64,000 bases of DNA from Solirubrobacter sp044865965 (GCA_044865965.1 JBIOTP010000097.1:6498-70497), one strand, 5' to 3'. Shown: positions 31,920 through 40,259, numbered from the stretch's first letter. Program-made: numbers and translations. Notes: generated by a model not told the origin, from the sequence alone.

Positions 31920-33667
31920 TGGCCCCCGCGGTGTTCGTGCTCGCGCTGCTCGGCGGCTGGGAGCTGCTCGTGCGCCTCGGCGCCATCGACCCGCTGCTGG
32001 TGCCGGCGCCCAGCCAGGTCGCGCAGTCGCTGTGGGAGGACCGCGCCGTGCTCGCCCCGGACCTGCTCGTGACGAGCTGGGAGGTGCTGCTCGGGCTCGC
32101 CGGGGCGCTCGTCCTGGGCGCCGCGCTGGCGCTCGCCATGCACCTCTCCTCCACCGTCGAGCGCACCCTGCGGCCGCTCGTGATCGGCTCGCAGGCGGTC
32201 CCGATGCCGGTGATCGCGCCGGTCGTGGTCCTGATCCTCGGCTTCGGGATCGGCCCGAAGATCCTCATGGTCGCGCTGGTCTGCTTCTTCCCCGTCACGA
32301 TCAACCTCTACGACGGGTTGCGCGACGTCGACCCCGACGCGCTCAAGCTGCTGCGCTCGCTGGACGCCTCGCGCTGGCAGAGCCTGCGCTTCCTCGAGGC
32401 GCCGGCGGCGCTGCCGGCCGCGTTCACCGGCGTCAAGGTGGCCGCCGCGGTGGCGGTGATCGGCGCCGTGTTCGGGGAGTGGTCGGGCTCCGACTCCGGG
32501 CTGGGCCACACGCTGCTGACCGCCAACGGGCAGCTCGAGACGCCGCGCGCGTTCGCCGCCACGGCGCTGCTGTTCGCGATGGCGATCGTCCTCTACGCCG
32601 CCTTCGCGGCGCTCGAGCGCCGCGTCATCTCGTGGACGCCGCGCGCCCGCGGGCGCCGCGGCGTCGTCGTCGCCGCGGCGCTCCTGCTCGCGCTCGTGCT
32701 CGCCGGCTGCGGCGAGAAGCGGGAGCCGACCGGGCCGGGGAAGCGCGAGCCGTTCACGCTCATGCTCGACTACTTCCCGAACGCCGACCACGCCGGGATC
32801 TACGCCGCCCAGGCCGCCGGCCTGTACGCCAAGGCGGGGCTGAACGTCAAGATCGAGACGCCGCCGGACCCCTCGGCGCCGCTGAAGCTCCTGCGGGCGG
32901 GCCGCGCGGACGTCGCGATCTCCTACGAGCCCGAGCTGCTGCTCGCGCGCGACCACGGCGCGGACAACCTGGTCTCGGCCGGCGCGCTCGTGCAGGTCCC
33001 GCTGACGTCGCTGATGGCGCTCGGGTCCGCGCACATCGCCTCGCCGCGCGACCTCGCCGGCAAGCGCGTCGGCACGTCGGGGATCTCGTATCAGCACGCC
33101 TACCTGCAGACGATCCTGCGCCGCGCCGGCGTCGATCCCGCGCGCGTGAAGGAGACCAACGTCGGCTTCAACCTCGTGCCGGCGATGCTCTCGAAGAAGG
33201 CCGACGCGACGCTCGGGGCGTTCTGGAACTACGAGGGCGTCGACCTCGAGCGCCGCCACCGGCGCCCGGTAATTCTGCGCATGGAGAAGCTCGGCGTGCC
33301 GACCTACAACGAGCTGATCCTCGTCGTCCGCAGCGGCGACCTCAACGAGGCCGGCGCGTCGCGGCTGCGGCGCTTCCTGCAGGCGACGGCCGACGGCTAC
33401 CGGCTGCTCAAGCGTGACCCGTCGATCGGCGTCGACGCGCTCGTGAAGGCCTCTCACGGACTCGACGCCGGGCTCCAGGAGGCATCCGTGCGCGCGACGA
33501 TGCCGGCGTTCTTCCCCAAGGACAAGTCGCTGCCGTGGGGCTGGCAGGAGCCGACCGAGTGGGCCGCCTACGAGCGCTGGATGCGCGCCAACCGGCTGCT
33601 CACGCGGCCGCCGGCCGACGTGCCCCCGCTGACCAACGAGTTCTTGCCCGGGCAGACGAGCCGTTGA
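31919..33667 (+). CDS. Fused ABC permease and NMT1/THI5-like lipoprotein (ThiX-ThiY)
   Basis: 582 aa in one frame. Residues ~1-245 are a five- to six-helix permease with the EAA-loop region LDASRWQSLRFLEAPAALP. After a basic stretch (TPRARGRR) comes VAAALLLALVLAGC, a lipoprotein signal with Cys at residue 264. An NMT1/THI5-like substrate-binding domain follows (FTLMLDYFPNADHAGIYAAQ, SYEPELLLARD, YNELILVVRS). No start codon lies between the permease's last helix and the lipobox. It imports thiamine or its pyrimidine precursor. It overlaps the convergent glycosylase gene by 68 bp. Confidence 0.88.
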   Translation: MAPAVFVLALLGGWELLVRLGAIDPLLVPAPSQVAQSLWEDRAVLAPDLLVTSWEVLLGLAGALVLGAALALAMHLSSTVERTLRPLVIGSQAVPMPVIAPVVVLILGFGIGPKILMVALVCFFPVTINLYDGLRDVDPDALKLLRSLDASRWQSLRFLEAPAALPAAFTGVKVAAAVAVIGAVFGEWSGSDSGLGHTLLTANGQLETPRAFAATALLFAMAIVLYAAFAALERRVISWTPRARGRRGVVVAAALLLALVLAGCGEKREPTGPGKREPFTLMLDYFPNADHAGIYAAQAAGLYAKAGLNVKIETPPDPSAPLKLLRAGRADVAISYEPELLLARDHGADNLVSAGALVQVPLTSLMALGSAHIASPRDLAGKRVGTSGISYQHAYLQTILRRAGVDPARVKETNVGFNLVPAMLSKKADATLGAFWNYEGVDLERRHRRPVILRMEKLGVPTYNELILVVRSGDLNEAGASRLRRFLQATADGYRLLKRDPSIGVDALVKASHGLDAGLQEASVRATMPAFFPKDKSLPWGWQEPTEWAAYERWMRANRLLTRPPADVPPLTNEFLPGQTSR

Positions 33668-34613
33668 GCCGGCCGGAGGCGGCCGCGTAGCGCAAGTACT
33701 CGCCGGCGAGCCCGGCCCAGGGCGCGTAGGCGGCGAAGAAGCCGCGCACCTCGGCCTCGTCCGCGATCGCGCGCGGGTGCCCGGCGGACAGGCGGCCGAC
33801 GAGCTCGAGGTAGCCGAGGTCGCCCGCCGGCACGACGTCGAGCCGCCCGAGGCCGTGCAGCGCCAGCATCTCCACCGTCCACGGCCCGATCTCCGGGATC
33901 GCCCGCAGCCGGCGGAGATCCGCGTCCAAGGGCCGAGAATCGCCCGTCCGGCGTAGATCCGCGTCCAGGGGCCGAGAATCGCCCGTCCGGCGGAGATCGG
34001 CGTCCAGCGGCCAAGGCGGGCGCTGGAGCTCCACCCGGCCCGCGGCGACCTCGCGCGCGGCGCGACGCATCGCCAGCGCGCGCTTCTCGGCCAGCCCGAG
34101 CGAGACCAGGCGCGCCGGCGCCTGCGCGGCCACCGTCCCGGCGTCGGGCGCGTCGCGCAGCCCCGTGCGCCGGCAGCGGCGGCCGAGCGCGCCGATCATC
34201 CGGCGCTGGATCGCGCTCGCCCGGTCGACGTCGATCAGCTGCCCGGCGATCGCCCACGCCAGCGCGACCCACGGCTCGGGCTGGCGGCGCACGCGCAGCG
34301 TCGGGTCGGCGCGGATCGCGCGGCCGAGCAGCGGGTCGGCGCGAAAGCGCGCGTGGAAGGGCGCGAGGTCGTCGTCCACGCCGGTCGCGAACCGCAGCCG
34401 GGCGATGCCCTCGCGCGCGCCCTCCTCCGAGGCGGCCCGGGCCGCGAATGCGACCTCGTCGCGCCCCGCGCGGGCGACGGCCACCACCACCGGCTCCCCG
34501 CCGACGTGCACGAGCCGGACGAGCCCGTTCCCGCGCCGGCGGAGCAGCCCGTCCATCGACGGCCGCGGCAGGCGGAACGGCCACGGCGGCCGTACGACTT
34601 CGGTGATCAGCAC
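33600..34613 (-). CDS. AlkA-type DNA-3-methyladenine glycosylase
   Basis: 337 aa. HhH-GPD fold: VALAWAIAGQLIDVDRASAI, the helix-hairpin-helix IPEIGPWTVEMLALHGLG and catalytic Asp in VPAGDLGYLELVG. Excises alkylated bases. A 39-bp in-frame tandem repeat (33911-34012) inserts two copies of RRTGDSRPLDADL just before the hairpin. GTG start, 1 bp from the stop of the small membrane protein, so it is the last gene of the hydroxylase/GNAT operon. The C-terminal tail overlaps the transporter gene on the other strand. Confidence 0.85.
   Translation of the reverse strand: MLITEVVRPPWPFRLPRPSMDGLLRRRGNGLVRLVHVGGEPVVVAVARAGRDEVAFAARAASEEGAREGIARLRFATGVDDDLAPFHARFRADPLLGRAIRADPTLRVRRQPEPWVALAWAIAGQLIDVDRASAIQRRMIGALGRRCRRTGLRDAPDAGTVAAQAPARLVSLGLAEKRALAMRRAAREVAAGRVELQRPPWPLDADLRRTGDSRPLDADLRRTGDSRPLDADLRRLRAIPEIGPWTVEMLALHGLGRLDVVPAGDLGYLELVGRLSAGHPRAIADEAEVRGFFAAYAPWAGLAGEYLRYAAASGRLNGSSARARTRWSAGARRPAAA
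33911..34012. repeat. 39-bp tandem repeat inside the alkA-type gene
   Basis: Two near-identical 39-bp units (33911-33949, 33950-33988) and a 24-bp partial third. They encode RRTGDSRPLDADL-type 13-residue units without breaking the frame. The insertion lies between the catalytic-domain helices and the helix-hairpin-helix. Confidence 0.88.
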
Positions 34614-34614
34614 A

Positions 34615-34902
34615 TCAGTCCCTGCGCAAAAGGTGCACGTCTATGAGGAACGAGTTGGAGCTCACGATCTCCCCCAGCGGACCCGCCTTCTTCCTCTTGC
34701 GCCGCCGCACCGCGCGCCGGTGCGTGACCACCGCGGCGGTCGCCGCACCGGCTACGAACCCGGTCGCCGCCAGGGCGGCCGCCTGCCGGGCCGGCACCAC
34801 CGCGCCCGCGGCGGGGCGCTGCTCGACGACGCGCGGCTCGGCCACGACCGGGAGCGCGTCGACGACCTCCTCGACCTCGGTACTCGCGTCCTCGTCCAGC
34901 AC
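34615..34902 (-). CDS. Small single-pass membrane protein
   Basis: 95 aa. Acidic N-terminus (MLDEDASTEVEEVVD), one hydrophobic helix (AAALAATGFVAGAATAAVV), then a strongly basic patch (HRRAVRRRKRKK) that would hold it at the inner membrane face. No domain recognised. It sits 12 bp after the hydroxylase-family gene and 1 bp before alkA, in one operon. Confidence 0.65.
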   Translation of the reverse strand: MLDEDASTEVEEVVDALPVVAEPRVVEQRPAAGAVVPARQAAALAATGFVAGAATAAVVTHRRAVRRRKRKKAGPLGEIVSSNSFLIDVHLLRRD

Positions 34903-34914
34903 GGACGACTGACC

Positions 34915-35529
34915 CTAGCGTCCGCGCCGGACGGGCGTAGTCCCGAACACCCGGTCCCAGTACGGCGCGCTGATCCCGAACCCGCGCTCGTCGTCCTGGA
35001 AGTGGTGGCGCATGTGCAGCTCGCGCAGCGCCTTCCCCACCCGCGTCCGCGGCGTCCCGTGGTGGGTGTGGTAGTGGATCATGTCGTAGATCAGGTACCC
35101 GCCGATGAAGCCGGCGCCGAACGCCGTCGCCCGGTCCGCGCCCAGCACGAGCCAGAACAGCGCGTAGAAGAGGATCGCCATCGGGATCGACGCCGCCGGC
35201 GGCATCACGAGCCGCAGCGGGTCGTTCGGGTGGTCGTGGTGGACGCCGTGGATCATCCAGTGCAGCCGCGCCCCCAGGCCCTTCTCGGGCTCGAAGTGGA
35301 AGATCAGGCGGTGGATCCAGTACTCGGCGAGCGTCCACGTGGCGTAGCCGGCGAGGGCGAGCAGGAGCGCCGTCAGCACGCCGAGCCGGCCGATGCCGAG
35401 GACGAGCAGCCAGACGATGACGGGCGCGTAGATCACCACAGGGACGAGGTGATGGACGCGCGTGAAGCGATCGAGCAGCCCCGACCTGAACATCGGGGGC
35501 GACGCCTTCAGTTGCTCGGAGCGGTCCAT
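34915..35529 (-). CDS. Fatty-acid hydroxylase / sterol desaturase family membrane enzyme
   Basis: 204 aa, about four membrane helices. The di-iron histidine boxes are HRLIFH, HGVHHDHPND, HYHTHH and HMRHHF, the layout of the PF04116 hydroxylases that act on fatty acids, sterols and sphingolipids. Oxygen-dependent C-H hydroxylation of a membrane lipid is expected. It starts 27 bp after the GNAT-fold gene, which faces the serine-palmitoyltransferase-like gene. That context favours a long-chain-base or ceramide-like substrate. Confidence 0.85.
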   Translation of the reverse strand: MDRSEQLKASPPMFRSGLLDRFTRVHHLVPVVIYAPVIVWLLVLGIGRLGVLTALLLALAGYATWTLAEYWIHRLIFHFEPEKGLGARLHWMIHGVHHDHPNDPLRLVMPPAASIPMAILFYALFWLVLGADRATAFGAGFIGGYLIYDMIHYHTHHGTPRTRVGKALRELHMRHHFQDDERGFGISAPYWDRVFGTTPVRRGR

Positions 35530-35556
35530 GGCCGGAACCCTACAAGTAAGGGCGCC

Positions 35557-36693
35557 CTAACTTCCAGCCGGGAGGTCGCGCGCGTACACGCGCAGACGCC
35601 GCACGATGCGCCCGCCCATGGCCTCCATCGCCCGGTTCATGTTGCGGTTGGTCTCGAGGATCCAGCCCATCTCGCCCCACTTGTACTGCGTGACGATCGC
35701 CCTGTCGAAGTGCTCGACGTACAGCGCCGCCGCGACGCCGGTGTGCTGGTACTCCGGCTTGACCCCGAGGAACCCGACCCGCACGCGGTCCATGATCCGG
35801 TTGCGGCGCAGGAAGTGCCACCAGCCGAGCGGCAGCAGCCGCCCGTTCATGCGGCGCAGCACCTGGTTGATGTCCGGCACCGTGATCGCGATCGCGGCGG
35901 TGTCGCCGTCGGCGGTCTCGGCGACCATGAACCAGTCGCGGTCGAACACGAGCTGCAGCTCCTGCGCGTAGACGTCGAGGTCGCGCTTGGTGTACGGGAC
36001 GAAGCCCCAGTTCTCGCTCCAGGCCGAGTTGTAGACCTCGGCGAAGCGGTCCATGTCGCGCCGCAGCGACCGCCGGCTCATCTTGCGGATCGTGATCCCG
36101 TGGCGCGGCCCGAGATCCTCCGCGAGCTTGAAGATCACCGGCAGGATCTTCTCCCGGTCGGCGATCACGAGCTCCCAGAAGAAGAGATCCACCTCCTTCT
36201 GCAGGCCCGCCTCCTCGCAGCGCGCCTGGTAGTAGGGCGGGTGCCACGGCTGCTTGACCAGCGGCCGGCGCTCGTGGCCCTCGACGAGCACGCCGCTCTC
36301 GTCGTTCATCGTGAAGTCCATCGGCCCGACCATGCGGTCGCGCCCGTGCGCGCGCAGCCAGCCCTCGGCGGCCTCCAGCAGCGGCGGCAGCACGGCCGGG
36401 TCGTCCTCGAGCTCGAGGAATCCGAACATGCCCCAGCGGTTCCCGTGGTAGGCGTTGAAGCTCTCGTCGTACTGGGCCGAGATGCGCCCGACCGCGCGCC
36501 CGTCGCGGCGCGCGAGGAACAGCTGCGCGTCGCCGTGGGAGAACAGCGGGTTCTGGCGGCGCGACAGGAACAGCCGGCGCTCCAGCCGCAGCGGGGGCAC
36601 CCACACGCCGGAGCTAGAGTGCAGCCGGAACGGGAGATCGATGAACTCCCGCAGGTCCCGCCGCGACGAGACGGGACGCACCTCGACGCTCAC
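35557..36693 (-). CDS. GNAT-fold acyltransferase, candidate ceramide-synthase-type enzyme
   Basis: 378 aa. Duplicated GNAT-like architecture: an N-terminal part with GRISAQYDESFNAYHGNRWG and GPMDFTMNDESGVLVEG, then a middle WHPPYYQ block. The C-terminal half has the acetyl-CoA-type motif RVGFLGVKPEYQHTGVAAAL. No membrane helix. The GTG start is only 16 bp from the divergent ATG of the SPT-like gene. The adjacency suggests N-acylation of a sphingoid-like base, as reported for a GNAT-family bacterial ceramide synthase next to spt in Caulobacter (from memory). Substrate is inferred. Confidence 0.7.
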   Translation of the reverse strand: MSVEVRPVSSRRDLREFIDLPFRLHSSSGVWVPPLRLERRLFLSRRQNPLFSHGDAQLFLARRDGRAVGRISAQYDESFNAYHGNRWGMFGFLELEDDPAVLPPLLEAAEGWLRAHGRDRMVGPMDFTMNDESGVLVEGHERRPLVKQPWHPPYYQARCEEAGLQKEVDLFFWELVIADREKILPVIFKLAEDLGPRHGITIRKMSRRSLRRDMDRFAEVYNSAWSENWGFVPYTKRDLDVYAQELQLVFDRDWFMVAETADGDTAAIAITVPDINQVLRRMNGRLLPLGWWHFLRRNRIMDRVRVGFLGVKPEYQHTGVAAALYVEHFDRAIVTQYKWGEMGWILETNRNMNRAMEAMGGRIVRRLRVYARDLPAGS

Positions 36694-36709
36694 GGAGACG
36701 CAACCCTAC

Positions 36710-37975
36710 ATGCCGACTGCCATCGACGTGTTCGCCAAGGTCCGCGGCCACGAGCGCTCCGAGCAGCTGCGCGCCGCGCGGGAGGCGGACCTGCTGCCCT
36801 ACTTCCGGCGGCTCGAGGGCCCGGCCGGCCCGGTGGTGGAGATGGAGGGGGCCGAGCGGATCATGCTCGGCTCGAACAACTACCTCGGGCTGACCGCCGA
36901 CGAGCGCGTCCGCCGCGCCGCGCGCGAGGCGCTCGACCGCTACGGCACCGGGCTCACGGGCTCGCGCCTGCTCAACGGCACGCTCGACCTGCACCTCGAG
37001 CTCGAGCGCGAGCTGGCGGAGTGGATGGGCACCGAGGAGGCGATCGTCTTCACCACCGGCCACCAGGCCAACGTCGGCGCGCTGGGCACGCTGCTCGCGC
37101 CCGGCGACACCGTCATCGCCGACTCGGCCGACCACGCCTCGATCCTCGACGGCTGCCTGCTCTCGCGGGCCAAGCTGCGGCCGTTCCGCCACAACCGGCT
37201 CGACAAGCTCCAGAAGATGCTCGAGCGGGCCGCAGAGGACGACAGCGGCGCGCTCGTGGTGGTCGACGGCGTGTTCTCGATGGAGGGCGACGTCGCGCCG
37301 CTGCCGCAGATCGCCGAGCTGTGCCGGGCGCACGGCGCGCGGCTCATGGTCGACGAGGCGCACGCCGCCGGCGTGCTGGGCCCACGCGGGGCGGGCACCG
37401 CCGAGTTGTTCGGCATCGAGGACCAGGTCGACCTCCGGATGGGCACGTTCTCGAAGTCGCTCGCCTCGTGCGGCGGCTTCATCGCCGGCTCGCACGAGGT
37501 GATCGACTTCCTGCGCATCTCCTCACGGGCGTTCCTGTTCACCGCCGCCGGCGTACCCGCGGCGGTCGGCGCCGCGCTCGCCGCGCTGCGGATCGTCCGC
37601 TCGCCGGAGGGCCCGGAGCTGTTCGCGCGCGTGCTCGACAACGCCCGGTACCTCAACCGCGGGCTGCACGAGATCGGCTTCCGCGTGGTCGACCCCTACC
37701 CGCTGCCGGACGGCCGCGCTGTGATCACTCCTGTGGTGCCGGTCGTCGTCGGGGACGACTGGAAAGCGGTGTTGCTCTGGCGCGCCCTATACGACTCGGG
37801 CGTCTATGTCAACGTCGCGATCCACCCGGCCGTGCCCCCGGGCGGCGCGCTGCTGCGGACCAGCGTCATGGCGACGCACGACAGGGCGACGCTCGACCGC
37901 GCCCTGGCGACATTCGCCGAGGTAAGGGAGGTGTTCGAACACGAACACGGGCCACTCCCGACGGCGTCCCCATAG
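36710..37975 (+). CDS. Serine palmitoyltransferase-like alpha-oxoamine synthase
   Basis: 421 aa, PLP fold type I. Stacking His in DSADHASILDG (H142), Asp in MVDEAHAAG (D215) and PLP Lys in GTFSKSLASCGGF (K249). GTFSKSLAS and SRAFLFTAAGVPAA resemble Bacteroides-type serine palmitoyltransferases more than BioF or Kbl. It would condense an acyl thioester with serine or glycine to a 3-keto base. A biotin role is less likely because no bio genes are near, but the family is hard to split by eye. Confidence 0.8.
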   Translation: MPTAIDVFAKVRGHERSEQLRAAREADLLPYFRRLEGPAGPVVEMEGAERIMLGSNNYLGLTADERVRRAAREALDRYGTGLTGSRLLNGTLDLHLELERELAEWMGTEEAIVFTTGHQANVGALGTLLAPGDTVIADSADHASILDGCLLSRAKLRPFRHNRLDKLQKMLERAAEDDSGALVVVDGVFSMEGDVAPLPQIAELCRAHGARLMVDEAHAAGVLGPRGAGTAELFGIEDQVDLRMGTFSKSLASCGGFIAGSHEVIDFLRISSRAFLFTAAGVPAAVGAALAALRIVRSPEGPELFARVLDNARYLNRGLHEIGFRVVDPYPLPDGRAVITPVVPVVVGDDWKAVLLWRALYDSGVYVNVAIHPAVPPGGALLRTSVMATHDRATLDRALATFAEVREVFEHEHGPLPTASP

Positions 37976-38000
37976 CACATTTCCCGGACGGAAAACGTCA

Positions 38001-38024
38001 CGCAAAAATCTCATGCTTTTTGCG
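38001..38024. terminator. A/T-rich hairpin downstream of the SPT-like gene
   Basis: CGCAAAAA and TTTTTGCG form an 8-bp stem with an 8-nt loop, 25 bp after the stop codon at 37975. The T-run inside the right arm makes it a plausible terminator. The rest of the gap to 38274 carries the promoter and a ~200-nt leader of the integration host factor gene; no ORF there looks real. Confidence 0.5.
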
Positions 38025-38274
38025 AATGCAGAGGTTGGTTGAGCGTTGCTTCCGGGCGCGAATGGGGATTAGCCTCCTCGCGGTCGAGCGCGAGGGCGCA
38101 GACGCTCCGGGAGAGGGAAACCGGAACAAGCGGGGCACGAAAGCGGCCTTCAGAGGGGCGGCGCGACGTCGTATGCGCGTCCTGAGGTCCGCCTCGAGCT
38201 GCGCGCTGCGCGGTCGGCCTGAATGCCAACGACGACCCCCCACCGCGAAAGGGTGGGACAAGCGGGGAGGTTCG

Positions 38275-38646
38275 ATGGACGTCACTGCGACAGCACCTGC
38301 GCCGCAGCACCTGCGGGCGCTCGAGCAGGCCAACCGCGTGCGACTTGCCCGCGCCGAGCTCAAGCGGCTTGTCGCCGAGGGCGAGGTGTCGGTGGCCGAC
38401 GTCGTGCTGGAGTGCCCCTGGGAGGCCGACAGCATGGCGATCGCGGACCTGCTCCTGAGCCAGCATCGCTGGGGGCGCACACGCTGCCGCAGGTTCCTCG
38501 CGTCGATCCCCATGATGGAGACCAAGACCATCGGCTCGATGACCGAGCGCCAGCGCCGTGCACTCGCGACGCAACTGGGTGGGGACCCCGGACCGGCGCC
38601 AAACCACAGCTACGGCTTGGCGAGCATGGACTTCGCGAGGGCCTAG
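38275..38646 (+). CDS. mihF: Integration host factor, actinobacterial type (mIHF)
   Basis: 123 aa. RVRLARAELKRLVAEGEVSVADVV, then the helix-two-turn-helix-like RTRCRRFLASIPMMETKTIGSMTERQRR, matches the mycobacterial/Streptomyces sIHF family. It is a nucleoid-associated protein that bends DNA and stimulates integration and global transcription. A GGGGAGG site lies 4 bases before the ATG. The N-terminal ~12 residues are an unstructured extension. Confidence 0.85.
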   Translation: MDVTATAPAPQHLRALEQANRVRLARAELKRLVAEGEVSVADVVLECPWEADSMAIADLLLSQHRWGRTRCRRFLASIPMMETKTIGSMTERQRRALATQLGGDPGPAPNHSYGLASMDFARA

Positions 38647-38675
38647 AGACGCTTGCGGCGCCGGCGGCCGGCTCG

Positions 38676-39095
38676 CTACGTGGGCCGCCCGCCGGCGCCG
38701 AAGCCGGGGCCGCGCGTGGCGATCTCGACGATGTGGCCGTCGGGGTCGCGGATGTAGATCGAGCGGAACGAGCCGCGGTCGAGGACGTCGGTGCACGCGA
38801 CGCCGCGGCTGCGCAGGTAGTCACGCCACGCCTCCTGCTCCTCCGCCGAGTCGACCACGAGCGCGAAGTGGTGCGTCGAGCCGACGCCGACGACGCCCTC
38901 GGGCAGCTGCGGGTACTGCATGAAGCTCAGCAGCGCGCCGGGCTCGCCGCCGAACCACACGTGGCGGGTGCCGGGGTCGTCGTCGGAAGGGCCGTCGTGA
39001 GCGATGCCGAGGCCCAAAATGTCGCGATAGAACGCGATCGTCCGCTCGAGGTCACGGCAGATCGCCGTCACGTGGTGCAGCCCGCGGAGCCGCAT
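38676..39095 (-). CDS. VOC-family (glyoxalase/dioxygenase-like) protein
   Basis: 139 aa, two beta-alpha-beta-beta-beta modules. Candidate metal ligands are His in RGLHHVTAICRD, His in VGSTHHFALVV and Glu in DGHIVEIATRG. Typical of extradiol-dioxygenase-like or glyoxalase-type metalloenzymes. Substrate unknown. Converges with the mIHF gene. Confidence 0.85.
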   Translation of the reverse strand: MRLRGLHHVTAICRDLERTIAFYRDILGLGIAHDGPSDDDPGTRHVWFGGEPGALLSFMQYPQLPEGVVGVGSTHHFALVVDSAEEQEAWRDYLRSRGVACTDVLDRGSFRSIYIRDPDGHIVEIATRGPGFGAGGRPT

Positions 39096-39166
39096 GCGCT
39101 TCTCATCCGCCACGCGGATGAGCCTACTGCGGGGGCGCGGCCGGTGGCCGGGCCCCCGCGTAGGTG

Positions 39167-39754
39167 CTAGTCGTGGTGCTTGCGGTCGTCGTCGGAGATC
39201 TGCCCGCGGATCTCCCCGCCGGGATTGACCGTCGTGTGGATGTTCGCGTACGTGATGCCCGCGCGGATCGCCGCCACGAGCTCGTTGAACTCGCCCGCGG
39301 CAATCCCCTGGGACGCCGGGCCGATCACGCTCGCCGGCGTGATCGTGCCGGTGACCGTCACGCGGCTGCCGTCCGCCGGTGGCTGCGGGCAGACCGGCGT
39401 GCCCGCGGGGCCGGGGTTCGACGTGGTGCCGCACAGGAACGCCGAGATGCCGCCGTTGACGCTGAACTGCCCGAAGTGGATGTGCGCCTGCGTCACCGCG
39501 CCGGGCGCCGGCGGGGTGCCGCCGGTGTTGAACGGCCCCGAATACGAGAGCGTGTAGACGATCTCGTCGGCGTTGCGATTGATGAACGCCCTGAACGTGC
39601 CGTTGGCCGCCGTCGACTGCGCCGGGACCTCCTCGTAGCCGATGAGGTCCGCGCGGATCTTGGACGCGCGGTCGTGCGCCACGGCGCCCGTCGCGATCAC
39701 GCCGGCGCCGAGGACCGCCACGCCGAGCGCTAACTTGACCCGAAGCGACTGCAC
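39167..39754 (-). CDS. Secreted CHRD-domain protein
   Basis: 195 aa. Signal peptide (about 1-26, VIATGAVAHD), then a CHRD domain: LIGYEEVPAQSTAANGTFRA, VTQAHIHFGQFSVNGGISAF, a Cys pair (LCGTT and PVCPQP) and the ending YANIHTTVNPGGEIRGQI. CHRD was named from chordin; bacterial copies are exported and of unknown role. Monocistronic. Confidence 0.88.
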   Translation of the reverse strand: MQSLRVKLALGVAVLGAGVIATGAVAHDRASKIRADLIGYEEVPAQSTAANGTFRAFINRNADEIVYTLSYSGPFNTGGTPPAPGAVTQAHIHFGQFSVNGGISAFLCGTTSNPGPAGTPVCPQPPADGSRVTVTGTITPASVIGPASQGIAAGEFNELVAAIRAGITYANIHTTVNPGGEIRGQISDDDRKHHD

Positions 39755-39790
39755 TCCCTACCTCCTATGAAAGGGTGTGGTCGCGTGGTG

Positions 39791-40255
39791 CTACGTACGC
39801 GCGCGCGAGATGGTTCGGCGCCAGATTCGCCGGAGTCCGGCGAACGCCGCGACGAACACGGCGGCGACGACGAGCACCGCGGCGATCCACGGCGCGCCGG
39901 CGAGGCCGACCGCGGTGCCGGCGGCGAGCGCGGGCAGGGCGGCCAGCACGAGCGTGTGTGAGCGGTAGCCGGCGAAGTGCTCGCGCAGGGTCGTGTCGAG
40001 GCCCCCGAGCGAGCCGAGCGCGAGGCCGCACACGATCATCACCTTGCCGCGCGCGTCGTCGCGCGTCAGCACGCCGGCGATCAGCAGCACGATGCCGGCG
40101 AGGATCGACAGCTCGACGAGCGGGAACGGGTGCCACGGCGCCTTCGGGCGCTCCTCGATCCTCTGCGCGAGGGTGGGCCGCGGCGGGCGCGGGGGCACGC
40201 CGGAGCCCCCGGAGCCGGATCGGCGCCGGCGGCGCTTGCGCGCGTGGCGGCTCAT
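39791..40255 (-). CDS. Small membrane protein with basic N-terminus
   Basis: 154 aa. Very basic start (HARKRRRRRS) and Pro linker, then four hydrophobic segments (about 46-62, 70-84, 100-118, 120-138). A typical actinobacterial DUF-type membrane protein with no enzymatic motif. It starts 4 bp after the stop of the preceding gene, so likely in an operon with it. Confidence 0.65.
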   Translation of the reverse strand: MSRHARKRRRRRSGSGGSGVPPRPPRPTLAQRIEERPKAPWHPFPLVELSILAGIVLLIAGVLTRDDARGKVMIVCGLALGSLGGLDTTLREHFAGYRSHTLVLAALPALAAGTAVGLAGAPWIAAVLVVAAVFVAAFAGLRRIWRRTISRART

Positions 40256-40259
40256 GGGT

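Noticed and set aside
38225..38271. A string CGAAAGGGTGGGACAAG before the mIHF gene resembles part of the cyclic-di-GMP-I riboswitch.
   Set aside because: Only the GAAA-loop/GTGGGAC part matches; the second helix with its receptor and the rest of the core are missing. Probably a simple CCACC/GGTGG hairpin.
34165..38646. A plus-strand open frame of almost 1,500 codons across 34.2-38.6 kb.
   Set aside because: It is antisense to the alkA-hydroxylase-GNAT operon and out of frame with the SPT-like gene; composition is Arg/His/Gln-rich shadow sequence. Only its last ~123 codons (mIHF) are real.
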